Of a stretch of DNA of 41,570 nucleotides, positions 1 to 8,938 are shown piece by piece. Where the stretch lies: the NCBI GenBank assembly GCA_017508555.1, contig JAFVYP010000150.1, forward strand, positions 1-41,570. Reading direction: 5' to 3'. The translations under genes and the position numbers were made by a program. Each line of letters begins with the position of its first letter. The stretch's first letter is position 1. The notes under the pieces are model-generated. The model made no database searches, had not been told where the DNA came from, and saw only the letters and a list, made by a program, of their open reading frames with translations. The stretch is from Lentisphaeria bacterium (GTDB lineage: Bacteria; Verrucomicrobiota; Lentisphaeria; Victivallales; Victivallaceae).

Positions 1-9
1 GCATAAAAA

Positions 10-480
10 ATGGTTACCAATGTTATCGTTGCCGGTCTCGGCGGACAGGGAGTCCTGAAAGTGACCGATATCCTCTCCGAAGCGCTTTTCCGCTGCGGAT
101 ATGACATCAAGAAAAGCGAAGTCCACGGCATGAGCCAGCGGGGCGGTTCCGTTTCCAGCGAAGTGCGCTTCGGGGACAACGTGGCCAGTCCCATGGTTCC
201 CGCCGGAGAGTGTGATTTTCTCGTCGTGCTGGATATCACCCAGGTCGAAGTCGTCAAGAACAAACTGCGTCCCAACGGCATCCTCATCACCCCCGATGAT
301 GTGCCCAAAGAGAAGCTCACCAACCCCAAAGCGCTCAACACCATGCTTCTGGGCGCTCTTTCCGCCAAACTGCCCGTGGAGGAAAAAGTCTGGGTCGAAG
401 TGCTGACGGATATTTTCCCTGAAAAGATCCGGGCCCTCAATCTGGAGATGTTCAATCTCGGCCGCGCCGCCGCAAAATAA
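10..480 (+). CDS. iorB: Indolepyruvate ferredoxin oxidoreductase, beta (gamma-type) subunit
   Basis: The 156-residue product matches IorB, the small subunit of indolepyruvate:ferredoxin oxidoreductase. This cytoplasmic enzyme decarboxylates aryl-2-oxoacids from aromatic amino acids to aryl-acyl-CoA and reduces ferredoxin. The N-terminal nucleotide-fold motif VAGLGGQGVLK (residues 7-17) and the segment SEVHGMSQRGGSVSSEVR are typical of the 2-oxoacid oxidoreductase gamma domain. It is somewhat shorter than many IorB proteins (about 180-200 residues) but has no visible break. The first six bases, GCATAA, could be the last codon and stop of an upstream iorA, the usual partner; that gene lies outside the window, so this is inference. 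The ACT-domain gene follows after 13 bases, an arrangement often seen with ior genes. Confidence 0.9.
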   Translation: MVTNVIVAGLGGQGVLKVTDILSEALFRCGYDIKKSEVHGMSQRGGSVSSEVRFGDNVASPMVPAGECDFLVVLDITQVEVVKNKLRPNGILITPDDVPKEKLTNPKALNTMLLGALSAKLPVEEKVWVEVLTDIFPEKIRALNLEMFNLGRAAAK

Positions 481-493
481 GGAGTCAGATCTT

Positions 494-925
494 ATGAACT
501 TTATCAAACAGCTTTCTCTTTTCGTGGAAAACACCCCCGGCAGCATTTCCAAAGTCAGCCGGGTCCTCTCTGAAAACAACCTGAGCATCAGTACCTTGAG
601 TCTTGCCGATACCAGTGAGTTTGGTATTCTCCGCCTGCTCATCAAAGAGAGCGATGCCGCTGCCAAGGTCCTTGCCGGAGCCGGATTCGTTGTCAAAACC
701 GCCGATGTGCTGGCCCTGACTGTTCCCAACCGTGCCGGCGGTCTGTCGGAAATTTTCGATATCCTTGACCGTCACAATCTTTCCGTGGAATACATGTATG
801 CCTTCACTGCGGGCAAAGCAGAAAAAGCCATCATCGTTTTCCGCTTTGAAAATCCGGAGGAAGCTCTCGCAAAGATTTCCGGAGAAGCCGTGGAACTTAT
901 CAGCGCAGAAGAACTTTTTGCCTGA
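494..925 (+). CDS. Double ACT-domain amino-acid-binding protein
   Basis: A 143-residue protein made of two ACT-like halves, about residues 4-70 and 72-140. Each begins with the ACT pattern of a beta strand followed by an N-x-x-G/A turn: LFVENTPGSISKVSRVL in the first half and LTVPNRAGGLSEIFDIL in the second. ACT domains bind amino acids and regulate enzymes allosterically; no catalytic domain is present. The gene starts 13 bases after iorB with an AAGGAG ribosome-binding site, so the two are probably co-transcribed. It may sense an aromatic or branched-chain amino acid for the indolepyruvate oxidoreductase pathway; the ligand is inference. A hairpin follows the gene. Confidence 0.82.
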   Translation: MNFIKQLSLFVENTPGSISKVSRVLSENNLSISTLSLADTSEFGILRLLIKESDAAAKVLAGAGFVVKTADVLALTVPNRAGGLSEIFDILDRHNLSVEYMYAFTAGKAEKAIIVFRFENPEEALAKISGEAVELISAEELFA

Positions 926-939
926 AAAATCTGAATGAC

Positions 940-981
940 AGGCCTATTCCGCTCCTTTGCAAAAGAGCGGCAGGCCTCTTT
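940..981 (+). terminator. Possible intrinsic terminator after the ACT gene
   Basis: AGGCCT (940-945) and AGGCCT (972-977) flank a second inverted pair, CCGCTC (949-954) and GAGCGG (965-970), giving a two-part stem around a short loop. Only a weak pyrimidine run (CTTTCC) follows, so termination may be partial. It lies in the 106-base gap before rseP, which shows no other clear signal. Confidence 0.4.
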
Positions 982-1031
982 CCGCCGAAGCTCCCCCAGC
1001 GGGACAACACCAACTTTGAGAAACAGAGACT

Positions 1032-2720
1032 ATGGAGAAATTGCTTGATTATCTGAGTATTGCCGGCTCGCTGCTGTTCGTCTTTTTTGCCATCGGATTG
1101 TGCATCTTTTTTCACGAGCTGGGACATTTTCTTGCCGCCAAATGGCGCGGCCTGCATATTGACGCTTTTGCCCTGGGTTTCAAACCCTTCTGGCATAAAA
1201 AATACAAAGGCGTAGATTACCGTCTGGGCTGGCTGCCCTTCGGCGGCTACTGCGAGATCCCCCAGGTGGACGCCACAGGCGAAAAACCCAAAGCCGCTGA
1301 CGGAACAGAACTGGAACGGGCCAAGCCCCTTGACAGGGCCATCACGGCCGTAGCCGGTCCTCTTTTCAATATTCTTTTCGGTCTGCTTCTGGGGTGTACC
1401 GTCTGTTTTTTCGGCATGCCTCAGGACTCCCCCAAAATGCGGGAACTCAAAGTGATGAGCGTCGATGAAAAGGGGCCTGAATACGCCGCTGGTCTGCGGA
1501 AAAATGATGTGATCGTCAAACTCAACGGAGAGCGTTTCTTTGATACCTGGGCCCATTTTGTCAGCAAGATCCTGTTCACCATCGGAGAAGTCGAACTGGA
1601 AGTGCTGCGGGACGGCAAACCGGTAACGGTTCGTTATGTTCCTGCAACCAATCCCAATGCGCCGGGCAATCTCCGGGCAGAAGGGATCGCCTGGCCCTAT
1701 TTCAAAGTTCTGATCCCCCTGGAACTTGTTCCCCGGGAGGGTTCCGCCGCCGCCCGGGCCGGTATTCAGAAAGGTGATATCCTCCTTGCCATCGACGGAA
1801 CGGAGATCACTGAATTCAATGAATTTCAGAGCATGATCGACATGTCCGGCGGCCGGGAGCTTGTTTTGGATATCCTGCGTAAAGACAAGACTTTTCAGGT
1901 CAAAATCAAGCCCACTCCCATTCCGGGCTTGAGCGAAGATTTCACCCGCTATCTGGTGGGTGTGGGCATCCAGCCCAACAAAGAGGGCAAAGGGATCCGT
2001 GCTATGGCCATCAGCAAAACGCTCCCGGCGGAAAAAGCGGGACTTCAGGTCAATGACATCCTGCTTGCCGTCAACGGCCGGGAACTCAATACCCCGGTGG
2101 ACTTTATCAAAGCTGTCCACGAAAATAAAGAAAAGAGTTTCAAGCTCACCTATCAGCGAGGCAAGGAGAAAAAAACGGTGGAACTTGCCGCCGTCAAAGT
2201 CGTTCCCCACACCATCGGCGTCAGTATTCTTCTGCTGGATCACCCGACTCCCTGGCAGCTTTTTGTCTCCACCATCGACATGAGCTGGAAATCCCTGCGG
2301 GGCATCGCCGTGGGGATCGGCAACAAGCTGGGCCTGACGGAAAAACAAAGCTCCATCAAACCCAGCCACATGTCCGGCCCTCTGGGGATCGGTATGGTGT
2401 TGTTCAATTCGGTCCACAAATCTTCCCTGATAAGCGGCATCTACTTTACCGTGGTGATCTCTTTTGCGCTGGCGATTTTCAACTTGCTGCCCTTCCCCGT
2501 TCTGGACGGCGGACATATCCTTTTCGGTTTGATCGAAATGGTGCTGGGCAAACCGCTGCCCAATATCGTCATCAAGATCCTTTCCAATATCTTTGTGGCA
2601 TTGCTGAACGGACTGATGGTCTTTGTGACCTTTTCCGACAGCCGGCGTCTGTACCGGGAGTTCTTCCCGCCATCTGCTGAGGGAGAAAAAAATAATGTTT
2701 CAGCGCCGCAAAAGCCGTAA
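1032..2720 (+). CDS. rseP: Site-2 family membrane metalloprotease (RseP/RIP type)
   Basis: Intramembrane zinc protease that cleaves transmembrane segments of anti-sigma factors and signal-peptide remnants. The zinc motif HELGH is at residues 28-32 inside the first membrane helix, and the third ligand motif FPVLDGGH is near residue 491 in a C-terminal helix. At 562 residues it is longer than the usual 420-460. The extra length is explained by three PDZ-like modules between the membrane parts: one after MSVDEKGPEYAAGLRKNDVI, one at VPREGSAAARAGIQKGDILL, and one at ISKTLPAEKAGLQVNDILL. Most characterised RseP proteins have two. The last 26 bases overlap ispG, so translation of the two is probably coupled. 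Confidence 0.95.
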   Translation: MEKLLDYLSIAGSLLFVFFAIGLCIFFHELGHFLAAKWRGLHIDAFALGFKPFWHKKYKGVDYRLGWLPFGGYCEIPQVDATGEKPKAADGTELERAKPLDRAITAVAGPLFNILFGLLLGCTVCFFGMPQDSPKMRELKVMSVDEKGPEYAAGLRKNDVIVKLNGERFFDTWAHFVSKILFTIGEVELEVLRDGKPVTVRYVPATNPNAPGNLRAEGIAWPYFKVLIPLELVPREGSAAARAGIQKGDILLAIDGTEITEFNEFQSMIDMSGGRELVLDILRKDKTFQVKIKPTPIPGLSEDFTRYLVGVGIQPNKEGKGIRAMAISKTLPAEKAGLQVNDILLAVNGRELNTPVDFIKAVHENKEKSFKLTYQRGKEKKTVELAAVKVVPHTIGVSILLLDHPTPWQLFVSTIDMSWKSLRGIAVGIGNKLGLTEKQSSIKPSHMSGPLGIGMVLFNSVHKSSLISGIYFTVVISFALAIFNLLPFPVLDGGHILFGLIEMVLGKPLPNIVIKILSNIFVALLNGLMVFVTFSDSRRLYREFFPPSAEGEKNNVSAPQKP

Positions 2721-3798
2721 GATCCATGTGGGAAAAGTCCCTGTCGGCGGGGACGCTCCAGTTTCCATCCAGTCCATGACCACCACCCCCACGGCCGATC
2801 CGGACAAGACCCTTGAGCAGATCAGCCGTCTGGCGGCGCTGGGATGTGACATCATCCGTCTTTCAGTGGATAATGAAAAAGACTGTGCGGGATTGAAAGT
2901 CATTTCACAGGCCAGTCCCATCCCCGTTGTGGCGGATATCCAGTTTGATGCCTCAACAGCCATCGGCGCCGTCAGGGCCGGAGCGGCTGCTGTGCGCCTC
3001 AATCCCGGTCTGGTACGAGATCCCGGACAGTTGCGTCCCGTTGCGGAGATCGTCAGAGAGTACGGTGTCCCCATCCGCGTGGGCGTCAATGCCGGCAGCG
3101 TGGGAACGGATGTCATCAAGCAGAACAGAGCCTCCGGCATGTCCTCCCGGGAGGCCTTTGTTGCCGCACTTGTAGAAGCGGCACTGCGCCAGTGCGAGCA
3201 GCTGGAAGCGCTGGGGGTCTCTCAAATCAAAGTTGCGCTGAAATGTTCCGATGTCCCCGTCACGGCCGCCGCCTGCCGCGCCTTTGCCGCACGGACGGAT
3301 TATCCTCTGCACATCGGCGTGACCGAGTCCGGCACCCGGGCCCGGGGCATCGTCAAATCCGCTGTCGGTATCGGAGCCCTGCTGCTGGAAGGGATCGGCG
3401 ATACTCTGCGGGTCAGCCTGACGGCCCCCCCCGAAGAGGAGATCATTGCCGGAAAAATGATCCTGGAAAGCTGCGGTCTGCGGGAAGCATTTCCTGAAAT
3501 CGTCTCCTGTCCCACCTGCGGACGCACGGAGATCGACCTGGCGGGACTGGCTCAGCAAGTGGATATGCTTGTGGAAGAGATCAAAAGTTCCGGTAAAAAA
3601 ATCGGATTGAAAAAAATCGCCGTTATGGGATGTCCCGTCAACGGCCCCGGAGAGGCCAAAGAGGCCGATCTGGGGATCGCCGGCAGTAAATCCGGTGAAC
3701 AGCTGCTTCTTTTCAAATCCGGCAAAGTTCTGGGGGCCTATCCTGCCGGAGAGGGTTTTGAACAATTCAAAAAGGAGCTTCTCAAGTCCTGCCGATGA
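2695..3798 (+). CDS. ispG: 4-hydroxy-3-methylbut-2-enyl diphosphate synthase (IspG/GcpE)
   Basis: Cytoplasmic [4Fe-4S] enzyme of the MEP isoprenoid pathway that converts MEcPP to HMBPP. The N-terminal TIM-barrel begins with VPVGGDAPVSIQSMTTTPT. The cluster ligands are visible as C272 and C275 (CPTCGRTE), C313 (CPVNGPGE) and the following E320. The length of 367 residues fits the compact bacterial form (E. coli 372). The ATG lies inside the end of rseP, preceded by a GAGGGAG ribosome-binding site, and the stop overlaps the next gene by four bases (ATGA). An rseP-ispG order is common in bacteria. Confidence 0.98.
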   Translation: MFQRRKSRKIHVGKVPVGGDAPVSIQSMTTTPTADPDKTLEQISRLAALGCDIIRLSVDNEKDCAGLKVISQASPIPVVADIQFDASTAIGAVRAGAAAVRLNPGLVRDPGQLRPVAEIVREYGVPIRVGVNAGSVGTDVIKQNRASGMSSREAFVAALVEAALRQCEQLEALGVSQIKVALKCSDVPVTAAACRAFAARTDYPLHIGVTESGTRARGIVKSAVGIGALLLEGIGDTLRVSLTAPPEEEIIAGKMILESCGLREAFPEIVSCPTCGRTEIDLAGLAQQVDMLVEEIKSSGKKIGLKKIAVMGCPVNGPGEAKEADLGIAGSKSGEQLLLFKSGKVLGAYPAGEGFEQFKKELLKSCR

Positions 3799-5405
3799 AT
3801 ACACTTAAAGACAATCCCAGACTCTTTTGGCTTCTTCTTTTTCTCACCCTTGCCGCCGCTACGCTGCTGCGGGTCAAATATCTGGCAGCAGGATTGGAAT
3901 ATGATGAGATCTGGAGTCTTGAAAATTTTTCCGGTATGCCGGTCAGAGAACTTTTTGTCCAGCTGGCCCTGCCCAACAATCAGCCGCTCAACTCCCTGTT
4001 CATCAAACTGGCGTCGGCTCTTGACCTGCCCATCTGGGGTATCAGACTGCATTCGCTTCTGGCCGGAATATTGACCCTGCCCCTAGCGGGATTTATCTGT
4101 TATTGTCTTTCCGGCGGCAAAAAAGCCGCCGCCTTGTGGACCATGGTCATTCTGGCTCTCTCTGCGCCGGATGCCACTTATGCCGCGCTGGCAAGAGGAT
4201 ATGCGCTGCAAGTGTTTTTTCTGACCCTCTTTGCCGCGGGGATCGCCGCCTGCGGCAGATGGCGCCCCAAAAAGAAGCTGCTGACATACCTGCCCGAAAC
4301 AGCTGTTTTTCTCGGAGGCGTATGCGCTATTCTGACCATTCCCACCAGTGTCATGTATCTGGGTGCCATCGTGACCGCCGCCTGGATCATCCATCCGGTC
4401 AAACCCGGAAAACTCCTGTCGGCCGTCATGATCTGCGGAGCCGGGTTCGCTCTGGCCTACTACCTTTACAATTACCAGCAGCTCAATCAGGCAAGGATCT
4501 GGGGAACAAAAATCACCGACTGCAAAACCTATTTTTCCTTTCTGGGCAATACAGCAGGCAGTCTGATAACTCCTGCCGCAGCCCTGATGGCTCTGTTTGC
4601 CATCTACTGTTCTCCCGCCCGGAGGATCTCCATGCTGCTTATACTGACCCTGCCTCTGGCCGCCGCGATCGTGACCAACGCCGGTCCCCCGCGAACCTAT
4701 TTGCCCTTCTGCACGGCCGTTGCCATTCTGGCCGGATGCGGTATCTGCGACCTGGCGGCTCTTTTGAAAGAAAAAATGAAAGTCTGCGGAGCTGTTTTAC
4801 TGGTGATCGTGCTTGCTGCTGAATATTTCTGGTATCTGCCTGCCTGGCGCACCCCCGATTGGTGTGATGTTTACCGGGCAGCGGCCAGAGAACCTGTCCA
4901 TGTGCTGGTCGTCCACAGAGCCACCAGCGGTTATCCTCTTTCCTGGAACAACCGTCCGGACATCCATACTGATTTTGCCAAACGTCTGCTGGATTTTTCG
5001 CCGCAAAGAGAACTTGTTATGTTCGACGGCGCCGGAAGGATCAACGGCAATGACGATAAAACCAATGAAGCGGTTCTCCCGGTCAATACAAGAGGTCAAA
5101 AAGACAGGATCGGCGGTCTGCGCTGCCGGCGGTACAAACTTGTTGAACTTTCCAAGCCTCCCCGGCCGGGAGAGGTCATCCTTGTCAGCATCCGCCCCAT
5201 GGTCTCACCCTTTTTCAGAATATATGTCAACGCCCTTGCGCAAAGCCGCATGACATGGCTCCAACTCAACCCCTGGCTGGGCAGCATGAATAAAGGCATA
5301 AGCTACGCCCTCCTTGCGGGAAAAGTGACAAAAGACGCCTCTGTCAACTGGGAACAGCTTCTGGAAAGCAAGGGCGCGGTATCCGTTTACAGGATCCTTC
5401 AGTAA
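3795..5405 (+). CDS. GT39/ArnT-like integral membrane glycosyltransferase
   Basis: A 536-residue polytopic membrane protein. After the first helix comes the acidic motif EYDEIW (D37, E38), followed later by a conserved-looking RLHSLLAG segment. This pattern fits dolichyl- or undecaprenyl-phosphate-sugar dependent glycosyltransferases of the GT39/GT83 (PMT/ArnT) superfamily, which work on the outer face of the cytoplasmic membrane. About 8-10 hydrophobic stretches fill residues 8-330; the remaining roughly 200 residues look soluble and extracytoplasmic. The start overlaps the ispG stop by four bases. The sugar and acceptor cannot be read from sequence. Its end nearly abuts the convergent epimerase gene, with no terminator between them. 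Confidence 0.75.
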   Translation: MNTLKDNPRLFWLLLFLTLAAATLLRVKYLAAGLEYDEIWSLENFSGMPVRELFVQLALPNNQPLNSLFIKLASALDLPIWGIRLHSLLAGILTLPLAGFICYCLSGGKKAAALWTMVILALSAPDATYAALARGYALQVFFLTLFAAGIAACGRWRPKKKLLTYLPETAVFLGGVCAILTIPTSVMYLGAIVTAAWIIHPVKPGKLLSAVMICGAGFALAYYLYNYQQLNQARIWGTKITDCKTYFSFLGNTAGSLITPAAALMALFAIYCSPARRISMLLILTLPLAAAIVTNAGPPRTYLPFCTAVAILAGCGICDLAALLKEKMKVCGAVLLVIVLAAEYFWYLPAWRTPDWCDVYRAAAREPVHVLVVHRATSGYPLSWNNRPDIHTDFAKRLLDFSPQRELVMFDGAGRINGNDDKTNEAVLPVNTRGQKDRIGGLRCRRYKLVELSKPPRPGEVILVSIRPMVSPFFRIYVNALAQSRMTWLQLNPWLGSMNKGISYALLAGKVTKDASVNWEQLLESKGAVSVYRILQ

Positions 5406-5406
5406 A

Positions 5407-6375
5407 TCAGGCGCGGCGGCGCATCTCGTCTGCCACATCACGGATGATATCATCCAGAACGAATTCCGTTTTCCATCCCGTCAGCGCATTGAGTTTTTCC
5501 GTATTGGGACAACGGCGGCGCATATCCTCAAAGCCCTGCTCATAGGCTTCGTCATAAGAGATATATTTGATCTCTGAACGGCTTCCCGTAACAGCGATGA
5601 CCCGTTCGGCCAGCTGTTTGATGGAAACCAGCTCCTGACTGCCGATATTAAAGACCTCTCCCACAGATCCGGGAGAAGCCAGCAGCAGCTTCAGGGCGCG
5701 AACGACATCCGCCACATGGCAGAAGCAGCGGGACTGTTCTCCGTCGCCGTAAACAACGATCGGCTCATTTTTCAGCGCAGAAGCAACAAAGCGGGGGACC
5801 ACCATTCCGTATCTTCCCGTCTGCCGGGGCCCGACGGTATTGAAGAAACGCACCACCGTTCCCGGAAAAGCCCCGGTCCGCTGAAAAGCCATCAGATAAA
5901 ACTCATCCAGCAGTTTGCTGCAAGCATAGCTCCAGCGGGAATTCATGGGGGAACCGATCAGAAGATCATCCGTTTCCGTAAATTTTTCATTGGTGGATTT
6001 TCCGTACACTTCACTGGTGGAAGCAACGATCACACGTTTCTTATAAGCAGCCGCAGGCAGCAGCACATTTTCCGTTCCGTGAACGTTGGTGGTAATGGTC
6101 CGGACAGGGTCTTTCACCACCAGCTCCACGCCGACAGCGGCGGCCAGATGGATAACACAATCTGCCTCTTTGACAAGAGTATCCAAATCCCGGGGAGAAT
6201 CAACCACATCCAGCTCCAGCACTCTCAAGGCGGAATGACCGGTCAGGTGCGCGATATTTTCCGGCGTGGAGGTTGAAAAATTATCCGCAATGGTCACGCT
6301 GTGGCCATCGGCAAGGAGAGATCCGGTCAGATGACTGCCGATAAATCCGGCTCCGCCGGTAATGAGATACTTCAT
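5407..6375 (-). CDS. NAD-dependent nucleotide-sugar epimerase/dehydratase (extended SDR)
   Basis: A 322-residue extended short-chain dehydrogenase. The Rossmann motif TGGAGFIG is at residues 6-13 and the catalytic pair Y150-x3-K154 lies in SYACSK, preceded by RWSY. STSEVYG and FNTVGPRQTGRYGMVVPRF resemble UDP-glucose 4-epimerases and the UDP-glucuronate decarboxylase/ArnA-C group. The likely substrate is a UDP-sugar used for surface glycans; the exact reaction is undetermined. It is the last gene of the psd-pssA-epimerase group, and its ATG overlaps the pssA stop by four bases behind an AGGAG site. Confidence 0.85.
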   Translation of the reverse strand: MKYLITGGAGFIGSHLTGSLLADGHSVTIADNFSTSTPENIAHLTGHSALRVLELDVVDSPRDLDTLVKEADCVIHLAAAVGVELVVKDPVRTITTNVHGTENVLLPAAAYKKRVIVASTSEVYGKSTNEKFTETDDLLIGSPMNSRWSYACSKLLDEFYLMAFQRTGAFPGTVVRFFNTVGPRQTGRYGMVVPRFVASALKNEPIVVYGDGEQSRCFCHVADVVRALKLLLASPGSVGEVFNIGSQELVSIKQLAERVIAVTGSRSEIKYISYDEAYEQGFEDMRRRCPNTEKLNALTGWKTEFVLDDIIRDVADEMRRRA

Positions 6376-7175
6376 GCGTTCTTTCTCCTGAATATACGGT
6401 ACAAAACGGTAACGGGACCGGAAAAGATATAGGTCGTCACCAGAAAAACAACTCCACCGGAACGGAAAAGTACGGCAATAGCGATCATCACAGCAAGCAA
6501 AAGCATTTTTCCCTTGCTCTTACGCACGGAAAAAAGCCAGCGTCCCGCATGGATATAGGGAACCGTGCTGACCATCAAAAGCCCGAGGATCGCCGCATAC
6601 ACCGGCAGAACAAAAGCAAATTTTTCAACAGGCAGAGCTGTATCATGCGCAAAAAACACCGATACGCAAATGGCGGCGGCGGCACCGGGGGAAGGCAGAC
6701 CGCTGAAATACGCAGGGTCTCCCTTTTTCTCTGAAGACATGGCGTGGATATTGTATGTCGCAAGACGCAGCGCCGCACATCCGAGGTAAACAGAACACAG
6801 CAGATACACCACGGCGATCTGCCAGTTTTCCATGACTCCGGCCTTGAGAGAATCGGTCATAATGACCACCACCGTCGCAGGAGCAACACCGAAAGTCACC
6901 ATATCCGCCAGAGAATCCATCTGCACGCCGTGCATGCTGGCGGCATTGAGCGCCCGGGCGGCAAAGCCGTCAAACGCATCAAAGATCATGGCTGAAAAAA
7001 TCATGATACTGCTGACGCAAAACACACCCAGCACATCGCCGGAGGTATCCCGGTAAACCTGAAGCGTATATAAAATAGCGGCAAAGCCGCACAGGGAGTT
7101 GCAGATCGTCAGCAGATTGGGAACAAAACGCAGAAAATGCTTTGTTCCGTCACTGAGGTGGATTTTCTTTTTCAT
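6372..7175 (-). CDS. pssA: CDP-diacylglycerol-serine O-phosphatidyltransferase
   Basis: Membrane enzyme that makes phosphatidylserine from CDP-diacylglycerol and serine. The complete CDP-alcohol phosphotransferase signature is present: D66-x2-D69-G70-x2-A73-R74-x8-G83-x3-D87-x3-D91. Several transmembrane helices surround it. Its 267 residues fit the Bacillus-type PssA. It lies nine bases after psd, whose product decarboxylates phosphatidylserine, so the two form a phosphatidylethanolamine module. The four-base overlap with the following sugar epimerase suggests shared translation. Confidence 0.93.
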   Translation of the reverse strand: MKKKIHLSDGTKHFLRFVPNLLTICNSLCGFAAILYTLQVYRDTSGDVLGVFCVSSIMIFSAMIFDAFDGFAARALNAASMHGVQMDSLADMVTFGVAPATVVVIMTDSLKAGVMENWQIAVVYLLCSVYLGCAALRLATYNIHAMSSEKKGDPAYFSGLPSPGAAAAICVSVFFAHDTALPVEKFAFVLPVYAAILGLLMVSTVPYIHAGRWLFSVRKSKGKMLLLAVMIAIAVLFRSGGVVFLVTTYIFSGPVTVLYRIFRRKNA

Positions 7176-7184
7176 AACGGTTTC

Positions 7185-7871
7185 TTACTCCGTCAACGTT
7201 GCAATAACAGAACTGCCGCCTTTGACCCTGTCACCAGTTTTGACATTGATCTCGGCCCGGCCGACAGGCAGGTAAAGCTCCGTACGGGAACCGAATTTGA
7301 TCATGCCGTAGATCTGGCCTTTTTTGAGCTTTTCTCCGGCTTTGACAGGACAAACGATCCTGCGGGCAATGGCGCCGGAAATCTGACGGACAGCCACCGG
7401 AAAACGCTCTTCGCCGGAATGAGCAGTCCCAGAGATCGTCATGGCTTCATTACGCTGGCTGGCCCCTTCATGGCGGGCATCCAGATATTCCCCCTCACGG
7501 TAGCTGACATTTTCAACAGTCATCTCTGCGGGCGCCCTGTTCACATGCACATCAAACACGGAAAGAAAGATCCCTACGCGGACAGCTTTCCCCGTAAAGG
7601 GAGGCAGATTGAAATCATCCAGCTCCACGATATCCGTGATCTTGCCGTCGGCAGGACTGGTTATCAGGCAGGGATTGCCGGGAATACGGCGGCAGGGATT
7701 GCGGAAAAATGCCGCGATCACCAGAAACAGAAATACAGAAACCGCAGCAACAGCGATCCCGGTCCGCATACAGCCCATCCGGAACGCCAGATACCAGGCA
7801 CCTGCAAAAAGCAGGACCATAATGACAAAAGCACTGCCCCATTCTCTCAATCCGTAGTGTGTCAGAGTCAT
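7185..7871 (-). CDS. psd: Phosphatidylserine decarboxylase proenzyme (short, PSD-A type)
   Basis: Converts phosphatidylserine to phosphatidylethanolamine using a pyruvoyl group formed by self-cleavage. The cleavage site G194-S195 is in KFGSRTELYLP, where short PSDs carry FGSR in place of LGST. FRNPCRRIP, SPADGK and VFDVHVNRAP are also typical of the family. The 228-residue length fits the compact type. Two hydrophobic stretches near the N-terminus (about residues 12-33 and 37-56) would anchor the protein. The start is preceded by AAGGA seven bases upstream and by a good promoter at 7912-7940, so psd probably heads its own transcript within the long minus-strand run. Confidence 0.95.
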   Translation of the reverse strand: MTLTHYGLREWGSAFVIMVLLFAGAWYLAFRMGCMRTGIAVAAVSVFLFLVIAAFFRNPCRRIPGNPCLITSPADGKITDIVELDDFNLPPFTGKAVRVGIFLSVFDVHVNRAPAEMTVENVSYREGEYLDARHEGASQRNEAMTISGTAHSGEERFPVAVRQISGAIARRIVCPVKAGEKLKKGQIYGMIKFGSRTELYLPVGRAEINVKTGDRVKGGSSVIATLTE

Positions 7872-7911
7872 AATCCAATCCTTATTTTCAATTTCAGAAA
7901 TGCTTGTGATA

Positions 7912-7940
7912 AATATAACGCCGCAATCCTCTTAATACAA
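7912..7940 (-). promoter_or_regulatory. Sigma-70-type promoter for psd-pssA-epimerase
   Basis: On the minus strand, TTGTAT (7940-7935) and TATATT (7917-7912) are 17 bases apart, with the psd ATG about 40 bases further on. This lies in the 110-base gap between the DUF4105 gene and psd. Confidence 0.6.
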
Positions 7941-7981
7941 GAAAATTGACAGAAAATCAGTAAAAAACAGCTCTTTTTCCC

Positions 7982-8938
7982 CTATTTTGCCGGAGTCCCC
8001 CTGCTTTTGCCGGGAACATAACTACGGTGCCGCAGGGAAGCGAAAGACTCTCCTTCATCATGCTCCAGATATCCCAGACGGTACATCAGCTGATCGGAAT
8101 AGCCGTTGATGACCAGACGGATGTCCTCAATGGGGTCAAGGCGCAGCACACGTAAAAAGGGCAGAAGTCCGGTGGAACAGTTCCGGGTGAGCGTATTATA
8201 AAAACGGGGCCTGCCGTTGACATAAAAGGCGACAGCCTGAAGCAGTTTCCGTGCCTGCTCCCGGGTCGTTCTTGTTCTGTACCGGTAAAAATCTTCTCCG
8301 CGGTATTTGATCCGCAGGTCAAAAATATCCTCTTCCGTCCCCAGAACGGGAATGATCTCATACTGTTTGAACAATCCCGCCACAGCCGACTGTGTTTTCC
8401 CCTCCGGGATGCGGGTTTCCAGAGAGAGGACAAGGGTGGGACTTGCGGCAAAATTAAAGGCCAGCATGGTATGAGCCACCATTTCCAAGCCGTCCCAATG
8501 GGAAAGGGCAAGATCGACAGAGCGGAGATCATCCAAATCGCAGATCATATCCTTGTAGCGGACGATCATCTTGCTTTCACTTTCATAGCGGAAGTCGCGG
8601 ACATCATAAAATTTGATCTTGTTTCCCTCCAGCAGAACGGCCCTGGGCCGTCTCTGCCACGGCGTCTGCCATTTGACTTTTGAAAAACGATATGCCGGCG
8701 TCAACGCACAAAATCCCGTCAGGATCACCAGCGCCATCCCCAGGGGAACAAAAATCGCTTTTTTAACAAAAAGAGACAGAAGCCACAGACCACAGAAGAG
8801 GATCCCGGCAATGCCTGTCAGAAGCGTATTTTCATTGAAAAGAATAAAATGCAAGGCAAAGACGCACCAAATCAGCGGAGGCAGAAGCACGATAAATGCG
8901 GTTATCCGCAAAACATTCCAGATGCGGAACCGGGTCAT
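7982..8938 (-). CDS. DUF4105 (Lnb N-terminal domain-like) membrane protein
   Basis: A 318-residue protein with about three membrane helices in residues 8-80 and a soluble C-terminal domain matching DUF4105, the family linked to Lnb lipoprotein N-acyltransferases (family link from memory). Recognisable blocks are FYDVRDFRYESE, AHTML (H156), SLETRIPEGK (E174), GLFKQYEI and FYNTLTRNCSTG (C254). H156 and C254 fall in the conserved blocks and could form a thiol active site; that is inference. The gene overlaps the upstream lipase-like lipoprotein gene by four bases and lies just before psd. This fits a role in lipoprotein or phospholipid acyl transfer in the cell envelope. Confidence 0.84.
   Translation of the reverse strand: MTRFRIWNVLRITAFIVLLPPLIWCVFALHFILFNENTLLTGIAGILFCGLWLLSLFVKKAIFVPLGMALVILTGFCALTPAYRFSKVKWQTPWQRRPRAVLLEGNKIKFYDVRDFRYESESKMIVRYKDMICDLDDLRSVDLALSHWDGLEMVAHTMLAFNFAASPTLVLSLETRIPEGKTQSAVAGLFKQYEIIPVLGTEEDIFDLRIKYRGEDFYRYRTRTTREQARKLLQAVAFYVNGRPRFYNTLTRNCSTGLLPFLRVLRLDPIEDIRLVINGYSDQLMYRLGYLEHDEGESFASLRHRSYVPGKSRGTPAK

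Noticed and set aside
900-2516. A 538-codon minus-strand frame opposite rseP
   Set aside because: The plus strand encodes unmistakable RseP motifs; the antisense frame has none.
4103-4822. A 239-codon frame inside the membrane glycosyltransferase gene
   Set aside because: Frame-shifted shadow without hydrophobic pattern or ribosome-binding site; the main frame is continuous and overlaps ispG properly.
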